64,000 nt of DNA, from contig JAFAYI010000006.1 of the NCBI GenBank assembly GCA_019240475.1, positions 124,001 to 188,000 on the forward strand, in the 5' to 3' direction. Made by a program: the position numbers and the translations under genes. The first letter of the stretch is position 1, and every line of letters starts with the position of its first letter. The stretch is from Acidobacteriaceae bacterium. GTDB lineage: Bacteria; Acidobacteriota; Terriglobia; Bryobacterales; Bryobacteraceae. The notes beneath the pieces are model-generated. The model had not been told where the DNA came from. It saw only the letters and a program-made list of their open reading frames with translations, and searched no databases. Below are positions 50,207 to 58,505 of the stretch, in pieces.

Positions 50207-52200
50207 TTCACTGCGGCCGCGGCTTCCGAAGCGGTCACGCCGCCGGGTAGCGCAGCGACCATCGCACCCGAGCCTGCCCGCGCTGAACCAACATTCCCCT
50301 TGAGGGCGGCCAAGGCGAACGAACAGTCGCTCTGAAGCTCGGCATCGGCTGAATTCTTTTGAATCTCGGCCAGCGTCGTGGCCGCATGCGCCCGAACCGG
50401 TTTCGACCGCACACCCGCCATCAAACCGCTCAACTCGTTCACCGACGCTCTTATGCGCGAGCTTTCGTAAATCACCTCCGGACGCGGGCCGGCCTGCGCC
50501 AGTGAATCCAGAAAATTCAATTGGTACTGGATTCGACGTTCACGCTCGAGTTCCGCCAGATTGGCGAAGTCGGACTTGACGCGATGGGTATACACCCCGA
50601 ACGTCGCGTCATGCAGCAAAGTCTGCGCGGCGCGAGCCTTCTTGCTTTCTCCAAAATCCGCGAGTTCCGCGCGCCGTTCCTTATCGATACGGTCGGCGAG
50701 AAACTTCCCGCCGTCGCTCATCGCTTCGAGAAGCTCGTATCGCGTCTTCGCGACTTGGACCTCGCGATCCACCGCGCCCTCCAAGGGATTGATCGCCAAT
50801 GAATTCACGCGGATTTGAATATCGCTGCGCAGATCCGAATTGAGCGAATGATCGAGCGCCAATTCTACCCGGAACTGCGAATAGCAATCCAGTCTCGCGG
50901 ACGTATCCATGGCCGCGCCGTGCCGGCTTACCACGAAATCGTAGAGGTCTGCCGCTACATAGTAGTACCAATTGGTGAAATGCGAAATACCGATGACTCC
51001 GCTTGTGATCTCATTGATAGCCCGTTGGGTCATTTCATGGCGGCGTACATGTAACTTGTCGCGGAAGTCCACTAGCAGAAGCGGAAGTTTCGGATAGTTC
51101 AGGCTGTACACCGCCAGCGGCATAAGCCGCGCTTGCCGAGCCCCCGGAAAACCATCGGGCGCGAATGAGCCGCTTTCATCGAGCGCTCGCATGAACACGG
51201 GCCCGCGCCAATTGCGAACGCGTTCGTCTTCCCAAGGGTCCTTAATGTTCAACAGCTTCCAAACTGGTCCGAGCGATACGCCGGAAACCGGCGGAGATGC
51301 GCCCAAGCGAAGCCACAGCACCGCGTATTGATCCGATGTTCCCGCCAGGGTAAGAGGTTCGAAGAGAAGACCGGTGCGCTCGGCGCATTGCCGCAGCAAC
51401 TCCCAATTCCTGCTGCGAATTCGCTCCTGCTCAAAACCGGCTGCCGCCCCGAAGCGCTCCGCCTGGCGTTGGGACGCGAAACCGCCAAGCAGCCGCGTCC
51501 GCAGTTCCAGCCGCGCGATGACCGTATCGAGTTCACTGTGCGTTAGCTCCGACGAGGAGTCCGAGTAGGGCGCCTGACGCAAATATCCGATCGCCTCTTG
51601 GAGATGCAGCCGTTCGTAATCGTTCGAATTGGTCCGGTACGCCCGCGAGCTTGCTCGCACCGGCATGGTGAGCGGATCGAGCGTGGTCCATTGCAGAAGG
51701 TCGCGGCTGATTTCGGACAGTACGGGATGCATGGGCGCCGTCAAATCCATCAGCGGCGCGGTATCTTTTCCCGATTTCGATCCCGATCCGACACGCCAGT
51801 AGAAAAAAGGCACAGCCGAAAGCAGGCGCTGGCCGGCGTTCAGGCGCGCATAGGTCAATAGCCAGACGTAGGTGACACGATCGTTTTCCGGGTTGTTATC
51901 GCCCACCGTGTCGCGCAACACCGCAACCAGGGGCACATCCCCGTCTTCCTGGCCGAGCCGGCACGAATGGCAGAAAAGCGTTAACAGTTGAGCCGTGTCA
52001 CCGATAGATTTCGACTGCCAATAATAGGTTGACCGGCCGTTTTCACGCGGTGCGGCTGTTTGCGGCCGCTGGTCCGGCACATCCGCCGCTACACAAGCGG
52101 TCGCGCCGCATAGCAAAATCGCCATTAGACCAGGAACTTTGAAACGCATGCGCCGCTTTCGGATCGAGTCCAGCAACTGCCCCTGCAATTGAGACTCCAT
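50203..52200 (-). CDS. Unrecognised exported protein of 665 residues
   Basis: I recognise no family. A basic N-terminus (SIRKRRMRFK) leads into a hydrophobic stretch LMAILLCGATACVAA, either a signal peptide or a lipobox at ATAC. A shorter start at 52149 is possible. The mature region contains YYWQSKSIGDTAQLLTLFCH with a CxxC (FCHSC), aromatic-rich HFTNWYYYVAADLYDFVV, and a helical C-terminal half ending in an Ala/Gly-rich tail. No enzyme motif was seen. It is coupled by ATGA overlap to the phosphatase-like gene and leads the run phosphatase-marC-SIS, so it probably partners the phosphatase outside the inner membrane. Confidence 0.7.
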   Translation of the reverse strand: MESQLQGQLLDSIRKRRMRFKVPGLMAILLCGATACVAADVPDQRPQTAAPRENGRSTYYWQSKSIGDTAQLLTLFCHSCRLGQEDGDVPLVAVLRDTVGDNNPENDRVTYVWLLTYARLNAGQRLLSAVPFFYWRVGSGSKSGKDTAPLMDLTAPMHPVLSEISRDLLQWTTLDPLTMPVRASSRAYRTNSNDYERLHLQEAIGYLRQAPYSDSSSELTHSELDTVIARLELRTRLLGGFASQRQAERFGAAAGFEQERIRSRNWELLRQCAERTGLLFEPLTLAGTSDQYAVLWLRLGASPPVSGVSLGPVWKLLNIKDPWEDERVRNWRGPVFMRALDESGSFAPDGFPGARQARLMPLAVYSLNYPKLPLLLVDFRDKLHVRRHEMTQRAINEITSGVIGISHFTNWYYYVAADLYDFVVSRHGAAMDTSARLDCYSQFRVELALDHSLNSDLRSDIQIRVNSLAINPLEGAVDREVQVAKTRYELLEAMSDGGKFLADRIDKERRAELADFGESKKARAAQTLLHDATFGVYTHRVKSDFANLAELERERRIQYQLNFLDSLAQAGPRPEVIYESSRIRASVNELSGLMAGVRSKPVRAHAATTLAEIQKNSADAELQSDCSFALAALKGNVGSARAGSGAMVAALPGGVTASEAAAAVK

Positions 52201-52296
52201 CGCGATGCATAGGTTACGGTCGCCCGAACATTAATCACGACGTGCCGCGCTGCCACGTTCATCGGCCCCGCAAAACCCATGCTACGGTAGGAAAGA

Positions 52297-52716
52297 GTGG
52301 ATTTCGAGACAGCTCTGAATGTTGCATGGCTCTTGCTGGGCGTACTCGCCCTGGCTTGTACCGCCCATGCCGCCTTCCGCCGAAAAGCTGTCCCGAGGCG
52401 CGCTCCCGCGTGGCTTCATATCGTGGGTGTCGGGCTGATCGTCGCGGCGCTTTTTCCGTACATCTCCGCGACGGACGACGTAGTCCGCATTGAACATTTC
52501 AGTTCACAGCACGATTCCCACCACACCGGCAAGCAAACGAAGACTGACGACCTCGTGCGGCTCTACGAAGCCATGGACACTCCGCTAGTCTGTCCTGTGT
52601 CCGAAGTCGCCCTGATCTTCTTTTTCGTTTCGCTGGTTTTCGCCCCGCTCGCCAGGTTGATCGAGCACATCGCGCCGTTCGAAGCGGGCCGTTCCCCGCC
52701 CGTTCCGGCTCTGTGA
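52297..52716 (+). CDS. Small membrane protein with His-rich loop
   Basis: A 139-residue protein starting at GTG. It has about three membrane helices: residues 5-24 (NVAWLLLGVLALACTAHAAF), 38-56 (IVGVGLIVAALFPYISATDD) and 103-122 (VALIFFFVSLVFAPL). The loop between the last two holds a histidine cluster (IEHFSSQHDSHHTGKQ) and a Cys in LVCPVSE. It lies directly upstream of a czcCBA set, so metal sensing, binding or delivery is a reasonable inference. It is divergent from the unknown 665-residue gene. I do not recognise the family. Confidence 0.65.
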   Translation: MDFETALNVAWLLLGVLALACTAHAAFRRKAVPRRAPAWLHIVGVGLIVAALFPYISATDDVVRIEHFSSQHDSHHTGKQTKTDDLVRLYEAMDTPLVCPVSEVALIFFFVSLVFAPLARLIEHIAPFEAGRSPPVPAL

Positions 52717-52759
52717 TTTTCATCCCATTCATCTAACAAAAGCTTTTTTAGGAGGACAG

Positions 52760-54043
52760 ATGGAACGCCGCTATGGGCGTTTATCTATCGGTCTCCTGCT
52801 TGCGGCCGAGTGCATGGCGCAATCCGCCGGCCAGCCGCGAACGATCACGTGGCAGGAGGCCCAGCAGGAGTTCAGGACCAATAATCCGCAGTTGCTCGCC
52901 GGGCAGGTGACAATCGATGAATCGCGCGCCGATGAGATCACGGCGTACCTGCGCCCCAACCCCGATATAAGCGCCACCATCGATCAGATCAATCCGTTCA
53001 CCACGCAGCCTCCGCCAACCGGAGGCCCCAGCACCTACAGCCCGTTCGCTTATGCGCTGCCTTCCGGTTCTATCAGCTACCTGCATGAGCGCCGGCACAA
53101 GCGCGAGCTGCGGCTGGACAGCGCTCGAAAAGCCACCGCCATCGCCATCTCCGCGCAGTCCGATCTGGAGCGCAATCTTACCTTCAATCTGCGCGACGCT
53201 TTTGTGCGCGTGCTGCTGGCGAAAGCCGTCTCGCGCGTGGCGCAAGAGAACCTGGATTATTACGACAAAGAGATCGCCATTAACCGGGAGCGATACAAGG
53301 CCGGCGACATGGCGAAGGTCGATTTCCAGCGCCTGGAACTACAGCGCGTTCAGTATGAGTCGGACCTCGCGAACGCGCAGGTGAATCTGCGAACCGCCAA
53401 AATCGACTTGATCGCGCTGTTGCGGGAGCGCGCTCCGGTCGACCAGTTCGACGTGTCCGGCGATTTCGATTTCGCCGAACCAACGGTCACGCTCGAAGGG
53501 CTCCGCTCGATCGCGGTGGCCACGCGGCCGGACCTGAAGGAAGCGGAGCAATCCCTTGAAAAATCCCGCGCCGATCACGAACTCTCGGTGGCAAATGGCT
53601 CGACAGATCCTACCTTTAGCCTGGATGTCGCGCGCAATCCGCCAATTCCCGCATACGTTGGCTTCACCGTCTCGATTCCGCTTCGCATATTCGATCGCAA
53701 TCAGGGGGACAAACTGCACACGCTGCTCGATATCGGCCGCAACCAGAAGCTGTTAGACGAAGCGCAGATCACCGCCCTGCACGACGTCGATTCGGCCTGG
53801 GCCACTCTCGACAGCACCGTCCATCTATTGAAGCCGTACAAAGACCTGTACCTTCACGAGGCCGAAGAAGTTCGCGAGACCGTATCGTTCGCTTATCAGC
53901 ACGGCGCCGCCTCGCTATTGGATTTTCTGGACGCGCAGAAGGAGTACCGGGATACGGAGCTGAGCTACGTGAACCTGGTCGGTTCCTATCTCTCCGCCGC
54001 AAATCAATTGAATTTCGCGGTAGGACGTGAGGTTATTCGATGA
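52760..54043 (+). CDS. czcC: TolC-family outer-membrane efflux protein (CzcC-like)
   Basis: A 427-residue outer-membrane factor of a metal-type RND system. The signal peptide ends near residue 22. Two TolC-type repeats are visible: helical LERNLTFNLRDAFVRVLLAK with YDKEIAINRERYKAGDMAKV in the first, and TRPDLKEAEQSLEKSRADHE with YQHGAASLLDFLDAQKEYRD in the second. A strong ribosome site TAGGAGGA precedes it. It overlaps czcB by ATGA. Confidence 0.9.
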   Translation: MERRYGRLSIGLLLAAECMAQSAGQPRTITWQEAQQEFRTNNPQLLAGQVTIDESRADEITAYLRPNPDISATIDQINPFTTQPPPTGGPSTYSPFAYALPSGSISYLHERRHKRELRLDSARKATAIAISAQSDLERNLTFNLRDAFVRVLLAKAVSRVAQENLDYYDKEIAINRERYKAGDMAKVDFQRLELQRVQYESDLANAQVNLRTAKIDLIALLRERAPVDQFDVSGDFDFAEPTVTLEGLRSIAVATRPDLKEAEQSLEKSRADHELSVANGSTDPTFSLDVARNPPIPAYVGFTVSIPLRIFDRNQGDKLHTLLDIGRNQKLLDEAQITALHDVDSAWATLDSTVHLLKPYKDLYLHEAEEVRETVSFAYQHGAASLLDFLDAQKEYRDTELSYVNLVGSYLSAANQLNFAVGREVIR

Positions 54044-55173
54044 CACGGACAGGACTGCTGGCCGGCGGCTTGACAATAATAATCGGCCTGGTGGGAACCG
54101 GATGCGGCTCGCACGAGAAGGTGGACGCAGCGGCAGGGGCGCCTCCCGCGGCCAATGTCGAAACCGAGCCCGACCTGAACATCGTCAAGGTGGATCGGCC
54201 CGAACGCTTCAAATTGGCGACCGCGGGACGCCGCGAGGACCTGCCCCAAATCGATGTCACCGGCGTAGTCAATCCCGATATCGAAAAGTCGATTCCGGTT
54301 ATTTCGCTCGCCTCCGGGCGCGTGGTCGGCATCTACGCAAAGCTCGGCGACGACGTTGCAAAAGGTCAGCTGCTGTTGAAAGTCTACAGCCCCGACATTT
54401 CCAACGGCTTCCAGACCTTGCGCCAAGCCCAGGCCGATGAGGCGCTCGCCCAGAAGCAGCTTGAGCGCGCGCGGCTGCTCTACGACAAAGGCGCGATCTC
54501 GTTGAACGACCTGCAGGTCGCTGAAGATACCGAGGCCAAAGCCAAAGCCACTCTCGACGCGGCTGTTCACGCCATTCGGATTCTGGGCGGCGATCCCAGC
54601 CACGAAGATCCTGTAATCAATATCGACGCTCCCGTTTCGGGCACCATCGTTGAGCAGAACATTACCGCCGCCGCAAGCGTGCAAAGCAATAACCAGCCGA
54701 ATCTGTTCACTATCGCGAACCTCTCCGTCGTTTGGGTCATCTGCAACGTCTATGAAAACGATCTGCCGGAGGTGCGGGTGGGCGATCCCGCCGACATCGA
54801 GTTGAACGCGTATCGCGGGCGCACGTTTCGCGGGCGCGTGATCAACATCGGCAAGGTGCTCGACGCAACCATTCGCACCGCGCCCGTGCGCGTCGTGCTG
54901 AATAATCCGGGCATCATGCGCGCGGGCATGTTCGTTACCGCGACGTTTTACGGCCAGCACGGCCGCGCGTATGCGACCGTACCGAGCGGCGCGGTGCTGC
55001 ACCTGCACGACCGCGATTGGGTCTTCGTGCCGGCCGGCCAAGGCCAATTCCGCCGGACGGAGGTGAGCGCCGGAAAGATCGTGGATGGCGCCCAAGACAT
55101 CACCTCCGGCATTTCTCCCGGCCAGCAAGTGGCCGCCGACGCTCTCGCGCTGAGCGCCGAATCCGAGCAGTAA
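54040..55173 (+). CDS. czcB: RND efflux periplasmic adaptor (CzcB-like)
   Basis: A 377-residue membrane-fusion lipoprotein (lipobox VGTGC around residue 23). It has a barrel-sandwich segment (GRVVGIYAKLGDDVAKGQLL), a helical hairpin (LRQAQADEALAQKQLERARL), and IDAPVSGTIVEQNITAAASV as the second half of the lipoyl-like domain. The beta barrel follows with RVVLNNPGIMRAGMFVTATF. It bridges the CzcA pump and the TolC-like channel. No long His-rich tail of the classical CzcB type is seen. Confidence 0.92.
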   Translation: MTRTGLLAGGLTIIIGLVGTGCGSHEKVDAAAGAPPAANVETEPDLNIVKVDRPERFKLATAGRREDLPQIDVTGVVNPDIEKSIPVISLASGRVVGIYAKLGDDVAKGQLLLKVYSPDISNGFQTLRQAQADEALAQKQLERARLLYDKGAISLNDLQVAEDTEAKAKATLDAAVHAIRILGGDPSHEDPVINIDAPVSGTIVEQNITAAASVQSNNQPNLFTIANLSVVWVICNVYENDLPEVRVGDPADIELNAYRGRTFRGRVINIGKVLDATIRTAPVRVVLNNPGIMRAGMFVTATFYGQHGRAYATVPSGAVLHLHDRDWVFVPAGQGQFRRTEVSAGKIVDGAQDITSGISPGQQVAADALALSAESEQ

Positions 55174-55184
55174 AACGCGACGTC

Positions 55185-58100
55185 ATGATACGAGCCCTCG
55201 TCGATTTCTCCCTTCGCAACCGGCTGCTGATGCTGGCGCTTGCCATTCTGCTGCTGATCTGGGGCGGCGTGGCCTTTCACAATCTGCCCGTCGAAGCCTA
55301 TCCCGACGTCGCCAACAACTACGTTCAGATCATCACCCAGTGGCCGGGCCGCGCCGCGGAAGAAGTAGAGCAACAGGTTACGGTGCCGCTTGAGATCGTC
55401 ATGAACGGCATCCCTCATCTGGAGCATCTGCGCTCGGTATCGTTATTCGGGCTGTCTAGCCTGATGCTCATCTTCGACGATGACTCGGTCAACGATTGGA
55501 ATCGCGAAAAGGTCCTGGAACGGCTCTCTCAGGTGACGCTTCCCGAAGGCTTGCAGCCGCAGATGGGGACCGATTACAGCCCTGTCGGCCAGATCTATTG
55601 GTACACGCTCAAAAGCACCAATCCGAAATACGACCTGATGGAGCTAAAAGCGATCGAGGATTGGACTCTTGAGAAGCAGTTTAAATCGGTGCCGAATGTA
55701 GTAGACGTATCCAGCTTCGGCGGCACAACGCGCGAGTACCAGGTCCGGATCGATCCCGACAAGCTGATCGAATACGGCTTGAGCATTAGCCAGGTCGAGC
55801 AACAGCTTACCAACAACAACGTAAATGCCGGCGGCAGCTTCATCGAAGAAGGCGCCCAGCAAATCAATGTTCGCGAAATCGGCCTGGTGGATAGAACCCA
55901 AGACATTGAACAAATCGTTCTCACCACCCAGAATGGAACGGCGATTCGCGTGCGCGATGTCGCCACCGTACAGCAGGGTCCCAAAATCCGTCTAGGCCAG
56001 ATCGGAAAATCGATTCATCGGCTGGACGGCCGCATCATCGACCAGCCGGATGTGGTCGAAGGCATCGTACTGCTGCGTAAGGGGGCCGAATCCGATTCCA
56101 CTCTCGATGGAATTCACGCCAAGGTCAAGGAACTGAACGAACACATTCTTCCGCCCGGCGTGAAGGTCGTTCCCTTTCTCGACCGCAGCGACCTGGTGCA
56201 CTACACCACGCACACCGTTCTGCACAATCTCGCCGAAGGCATCATCCTGGTCGCCATCATTCTCTTCGCGTTCCTCGGCAACATTCGCGGGGCGTTGATC
56301 GTGGCTCTAACGATCCCGTTCGCGTTGCTGTTCGCATCCATTTGTCTCGATCTGGATAAGGTTCCGGCGAATCTGCTCTCGCTTGGCGCTCTCGATTTCG
56401 GAATGGTGGTGGATGGCGCGGTCGTCATGGTGGAAAACATCGTCCGGCACATGGGCCGCCACGGCCGGACAGAACGCACGCCGCTTGAAATGATCCGCGA
56501 AGCCGCGCACGAGGTCCAGCGGCCCGTGTTCTATGCGATCGCCATCATCATCACCGCGTACCTGCCGATCTTCACGCTGCAAGCCGTCGAAGGCCGTCTG
56601 TTTCGCCCCATGGCGCTCACCGTCGCCTTCGCTTTGCTCGGCGCGTTGATTTTCTCGATGTTGATCGCGCCCGTGCTTTCGAGCGTCCTTTTCGGCAAGA
56701 CGGTCCGCGAATGGCCCAACCCGGCGATGCTATTCCTGACGCGCAATTATCGCCGCGCGCTTCATCGCGCCATACGGCTTCGCTTCTGGGTTCTGCTTCC
56801 GGTGGCCGCGCTACTCATTGCCGCGGTCGGCTTGTTTGTCGCGGGCGCAATCGGTTCCGAATTCCTCCCCCATCTGGATGAAGGCGCCATCTGGGCGCGC
56901 GGCACTCTGGCGCCCAGCGCCGGATTCCAGGAGGGCGCCGACGTGATGCGCCGCGCCCGCATCGTCTTCGCCGCTTTTCCGGAGGTGACTCAGGTGGTTA
57001 CCCAAGTGGGACGCCCCGACGATGGCACCGATACGACCGGGTTCTTCAACACCGAATACTTTGTCGATCTCAAGCCGAAGGCCCAATGGCGGCCTGTTTT
57101 CGACGAAAACAAAGACCAACTCATCGCCGCCATGGACCGGGAAGTCGAGAAAATGCCCGGCGTTATCTGGAATTTTTCGCAACCTATCTCCGACAACGTT
57201 GAGGAAGCGGTCAGCGGCGTAAAGGGCGAGCTGGCCGTCAAGGTCTACGGATCGGACCTGTATGTGCTCGAAAGCACCGGCGAAAAGATTGTGAACGTGA
57301 TGAGCCACATCCCGGGCGTGCAGGACCTCGGCCTGTTTCGCGTGCTCGGGCAGCCGAACCTAAACTTCACAGTAGACCGCCAAAAAGCTGCTCGCTACCA
57401 GATCAACGTCTCCGACGTTCAAGACGCGATCGAGACGGCGGTTGGCGGTAAAACCGTCAGCGAGGTGCTGATCGGCGAACAGGTCTTCGATCTGGTAGCC
57501 CGCTACCTTCCTCAATACCGCACCACTCGGGAAGCGATCGAGAACATCCGCCTCCTCGCGCCTTCGGGCGAGCGCGTCTCGCTCGCGCAGCTATGCGATA
57601 TCAAAGTGCTCGATGGCGGATCGGAGATCTATCGCGAGGCTAACTCGCGTTACGTGGCCATTAAGTACAGCGTGCGCGGCCGCGACTTAGGAAGCACTGT
57701 CGAAGAAGCCATTAACCGCGTCAATCGCGAAGTAAAGCTCCCTCCCGGCTACACCGTCGATTGGGCCGGCGAATACGCGAGCGAGCAGCGCGCCAACAAG
57801 CGCCTTGCGGTCATCGTACCGGTCACTGTTCTGGTAATTTTCCTGCTGCTTTATTCCATGTTCAGCTCATTCAAGTGGGCGTCCCTTGTGATGGTCACCG
57901 TTCTGCTTGCGCCCATCGGCGGCCTGTTCGCGCTCTATTTCACGGGAACGCACTTCAGTGTTTCTTCTGGGATTGGGATGCTCGCGCTGTTCGGCGTCTC
58001 GGTGCAAACCGGCGTCATCATGATTGAGTACATCAATCAGCTTCGGGCGCGCGGCCACTCGGTGGAAGATTCCGCCGTGGAAGGCGCGGTCCTGCGCCTG

Positions 58101-58325
58101 CGCCCAATCATGATGACCATGCTGGTGGCGACCCTCGGCCTGCTGCCGGCCGCGCTCTCGCGCGGGATCGGCTCCGATTCTCAACGCCCATTTGCCATCG
58201 TCATCGTGGGCGGCCTCAGCGCGACACTCATCATGAGCATCTTTGTGCTGCCCACGATTTACGTGTGGATCGCCGGCGACCGCGACAAACTGCCGCCCGT
58301 CGAGCCGGGATTTGAGGAGGATTAG
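55185..58325 (+). CDS. czcA: Heavy-metal RND efflux pump (CzcA-like)
   Basis: A 1046-residue RND permease. The start MIRALVDFSLRNRLLML is chosen because it matches the family; the frame is open 56 codons upstream inside czcB. The helix-4 signature GALDFGMVVDGAVVMVEN matches the DFGxxxDGAxxxVEN pattern reported for pumps of divalent Co/Zn/Cd/Ni, not the CusA copper/silver form. It also shows PVEAYPDVANNYVQI, FNTEYFVDLKPKAQWRP and the porter-repeat block NRVNREVKLPPGYTVDWAGE. It moves metal from periplasm or cytoplasm outward using protons. It ends the czcC-czcB-czcA unit. Confidence 0.93.
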   Translation: MIRALVDFSLRNRLLMLALAILLLIWGGVAFHNLPVEAYPDVANNYVQIITQWPGRAAEEVEQQVTVPLEIVMNGIPHLEHLRSVSLFGLSSLMLIFDDDSVNDWNREKVLERLSQVTLPEGLQPQMGTDYSPVGQIYWYTLKSTNPKYDLMELKAIEDWTLEKQFKSVPNVVDVSSFGGTTREYQVRIDPDKLIEYGLSISQVEQQLTNNNVNAGGSFIEEGAQQINVREIGLVDRTQDIEQIVLTTQNGTAIRVRDVATVQQGPKIRLGQIGKSIHRLDGRIIDQPDVVEGIVLLRKGAESDSTLDGIHAKVKELNEHILPPGVKVVPFLDRSDLVHYTTHTVLHNLAEGIILVAIILFAFLGNIRGALIVALTIPFALLFASICLDLDKVPANLLSLGALDFGMVVDGAVVMVENIVRHMGRHGRTERTPLEMIREAAHEVQRPVFYAIAIIITAYLPIFTLQAVEGRLFRPMALTVAFALLGALIFSMLIAPVLSSVLFGKTVREWPNPAMLFLTRNYRRALHRAIRLRFWVLLPVAALLIAAVGLFVAGAIGSEFLPHLDEGAIWARGTLAPSAGFQEGADVMRRARIVFAAFPEVTQVVTQVGRPDDGTDTTGFFNTEYFVDLKPKAQWRPVFDENKDQLIAAMDREVEKMPGVIWNFSQPISDNVEEAVSGVKGELAVKVYGSDLYVLESTGEKIVNVMSHIPGVQDLGLFRVLGQPNLNFTVDRQKAARYQINVSDVQDAIETAVGGKTVSEVLIGEQVFDLVARYLPQYRTTREAIENIRLLAPSGERVSLAQLCDIKVLDGGSEIYREANSRYVAIKYSVRGRDLGSTVEEAINRVNREVKLPPGYTVDWAGEYASEQRANKRLAVIVPVTVLVIFLLLYSMFSSFKWASLVMVTVLLAPIGGLFALYFTGTHFSVSSGIGMLALFGVSVQTGVIMIEYINQLRARGHSVEDSAVEGAVLRLRPIMMTMLVATLGLLPAALSRGIGSDSQRPFAIVIVGGLSATLIMSIFVLPTIYVWIAGDRDKLPPVEPGFEED

Positions 58326-58451
58326 AACGACGGCCGCGCTCAATGCGCTTAATCCCACACCGTATCTCGCCGCTTGCTTCTAGTTAGTTTACCCTCGTCT
58401 TACTCACATAGAAAGCCGGCGATCCTTTCGTGTCGCCCGGTCACTAATGAG

Positions 58452-58480
58452 TTGATCTTTGTAGATTGGGTTGATATGAT
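58452..58480 (+). promoter_or_regulatory. Sigma-70-type promoter upstream of the hydrolase gene
   Basis: TTGATC at 58452-58457 and TATGAT at 58475-58480 are separated by exactly 17 bases, a near-consensus housekeeping promoter. Transcription would start at about 58487, 19 bases ahead of the ATG at 58506. This supports the inner start for the hydrolase. Confidence 0.6.
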
Positions 58481-58505
58481 CGAGACCCCAGAAAGAGGAT
58501 CGATC

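Noticed and set aside
55017..55184. N-terminal extension of the CzcA frame
   Set aside because: The 56 extra codons lie inside czcB, are Arg-rich like an out-of-frame read, and do not match any RND N-terminus.
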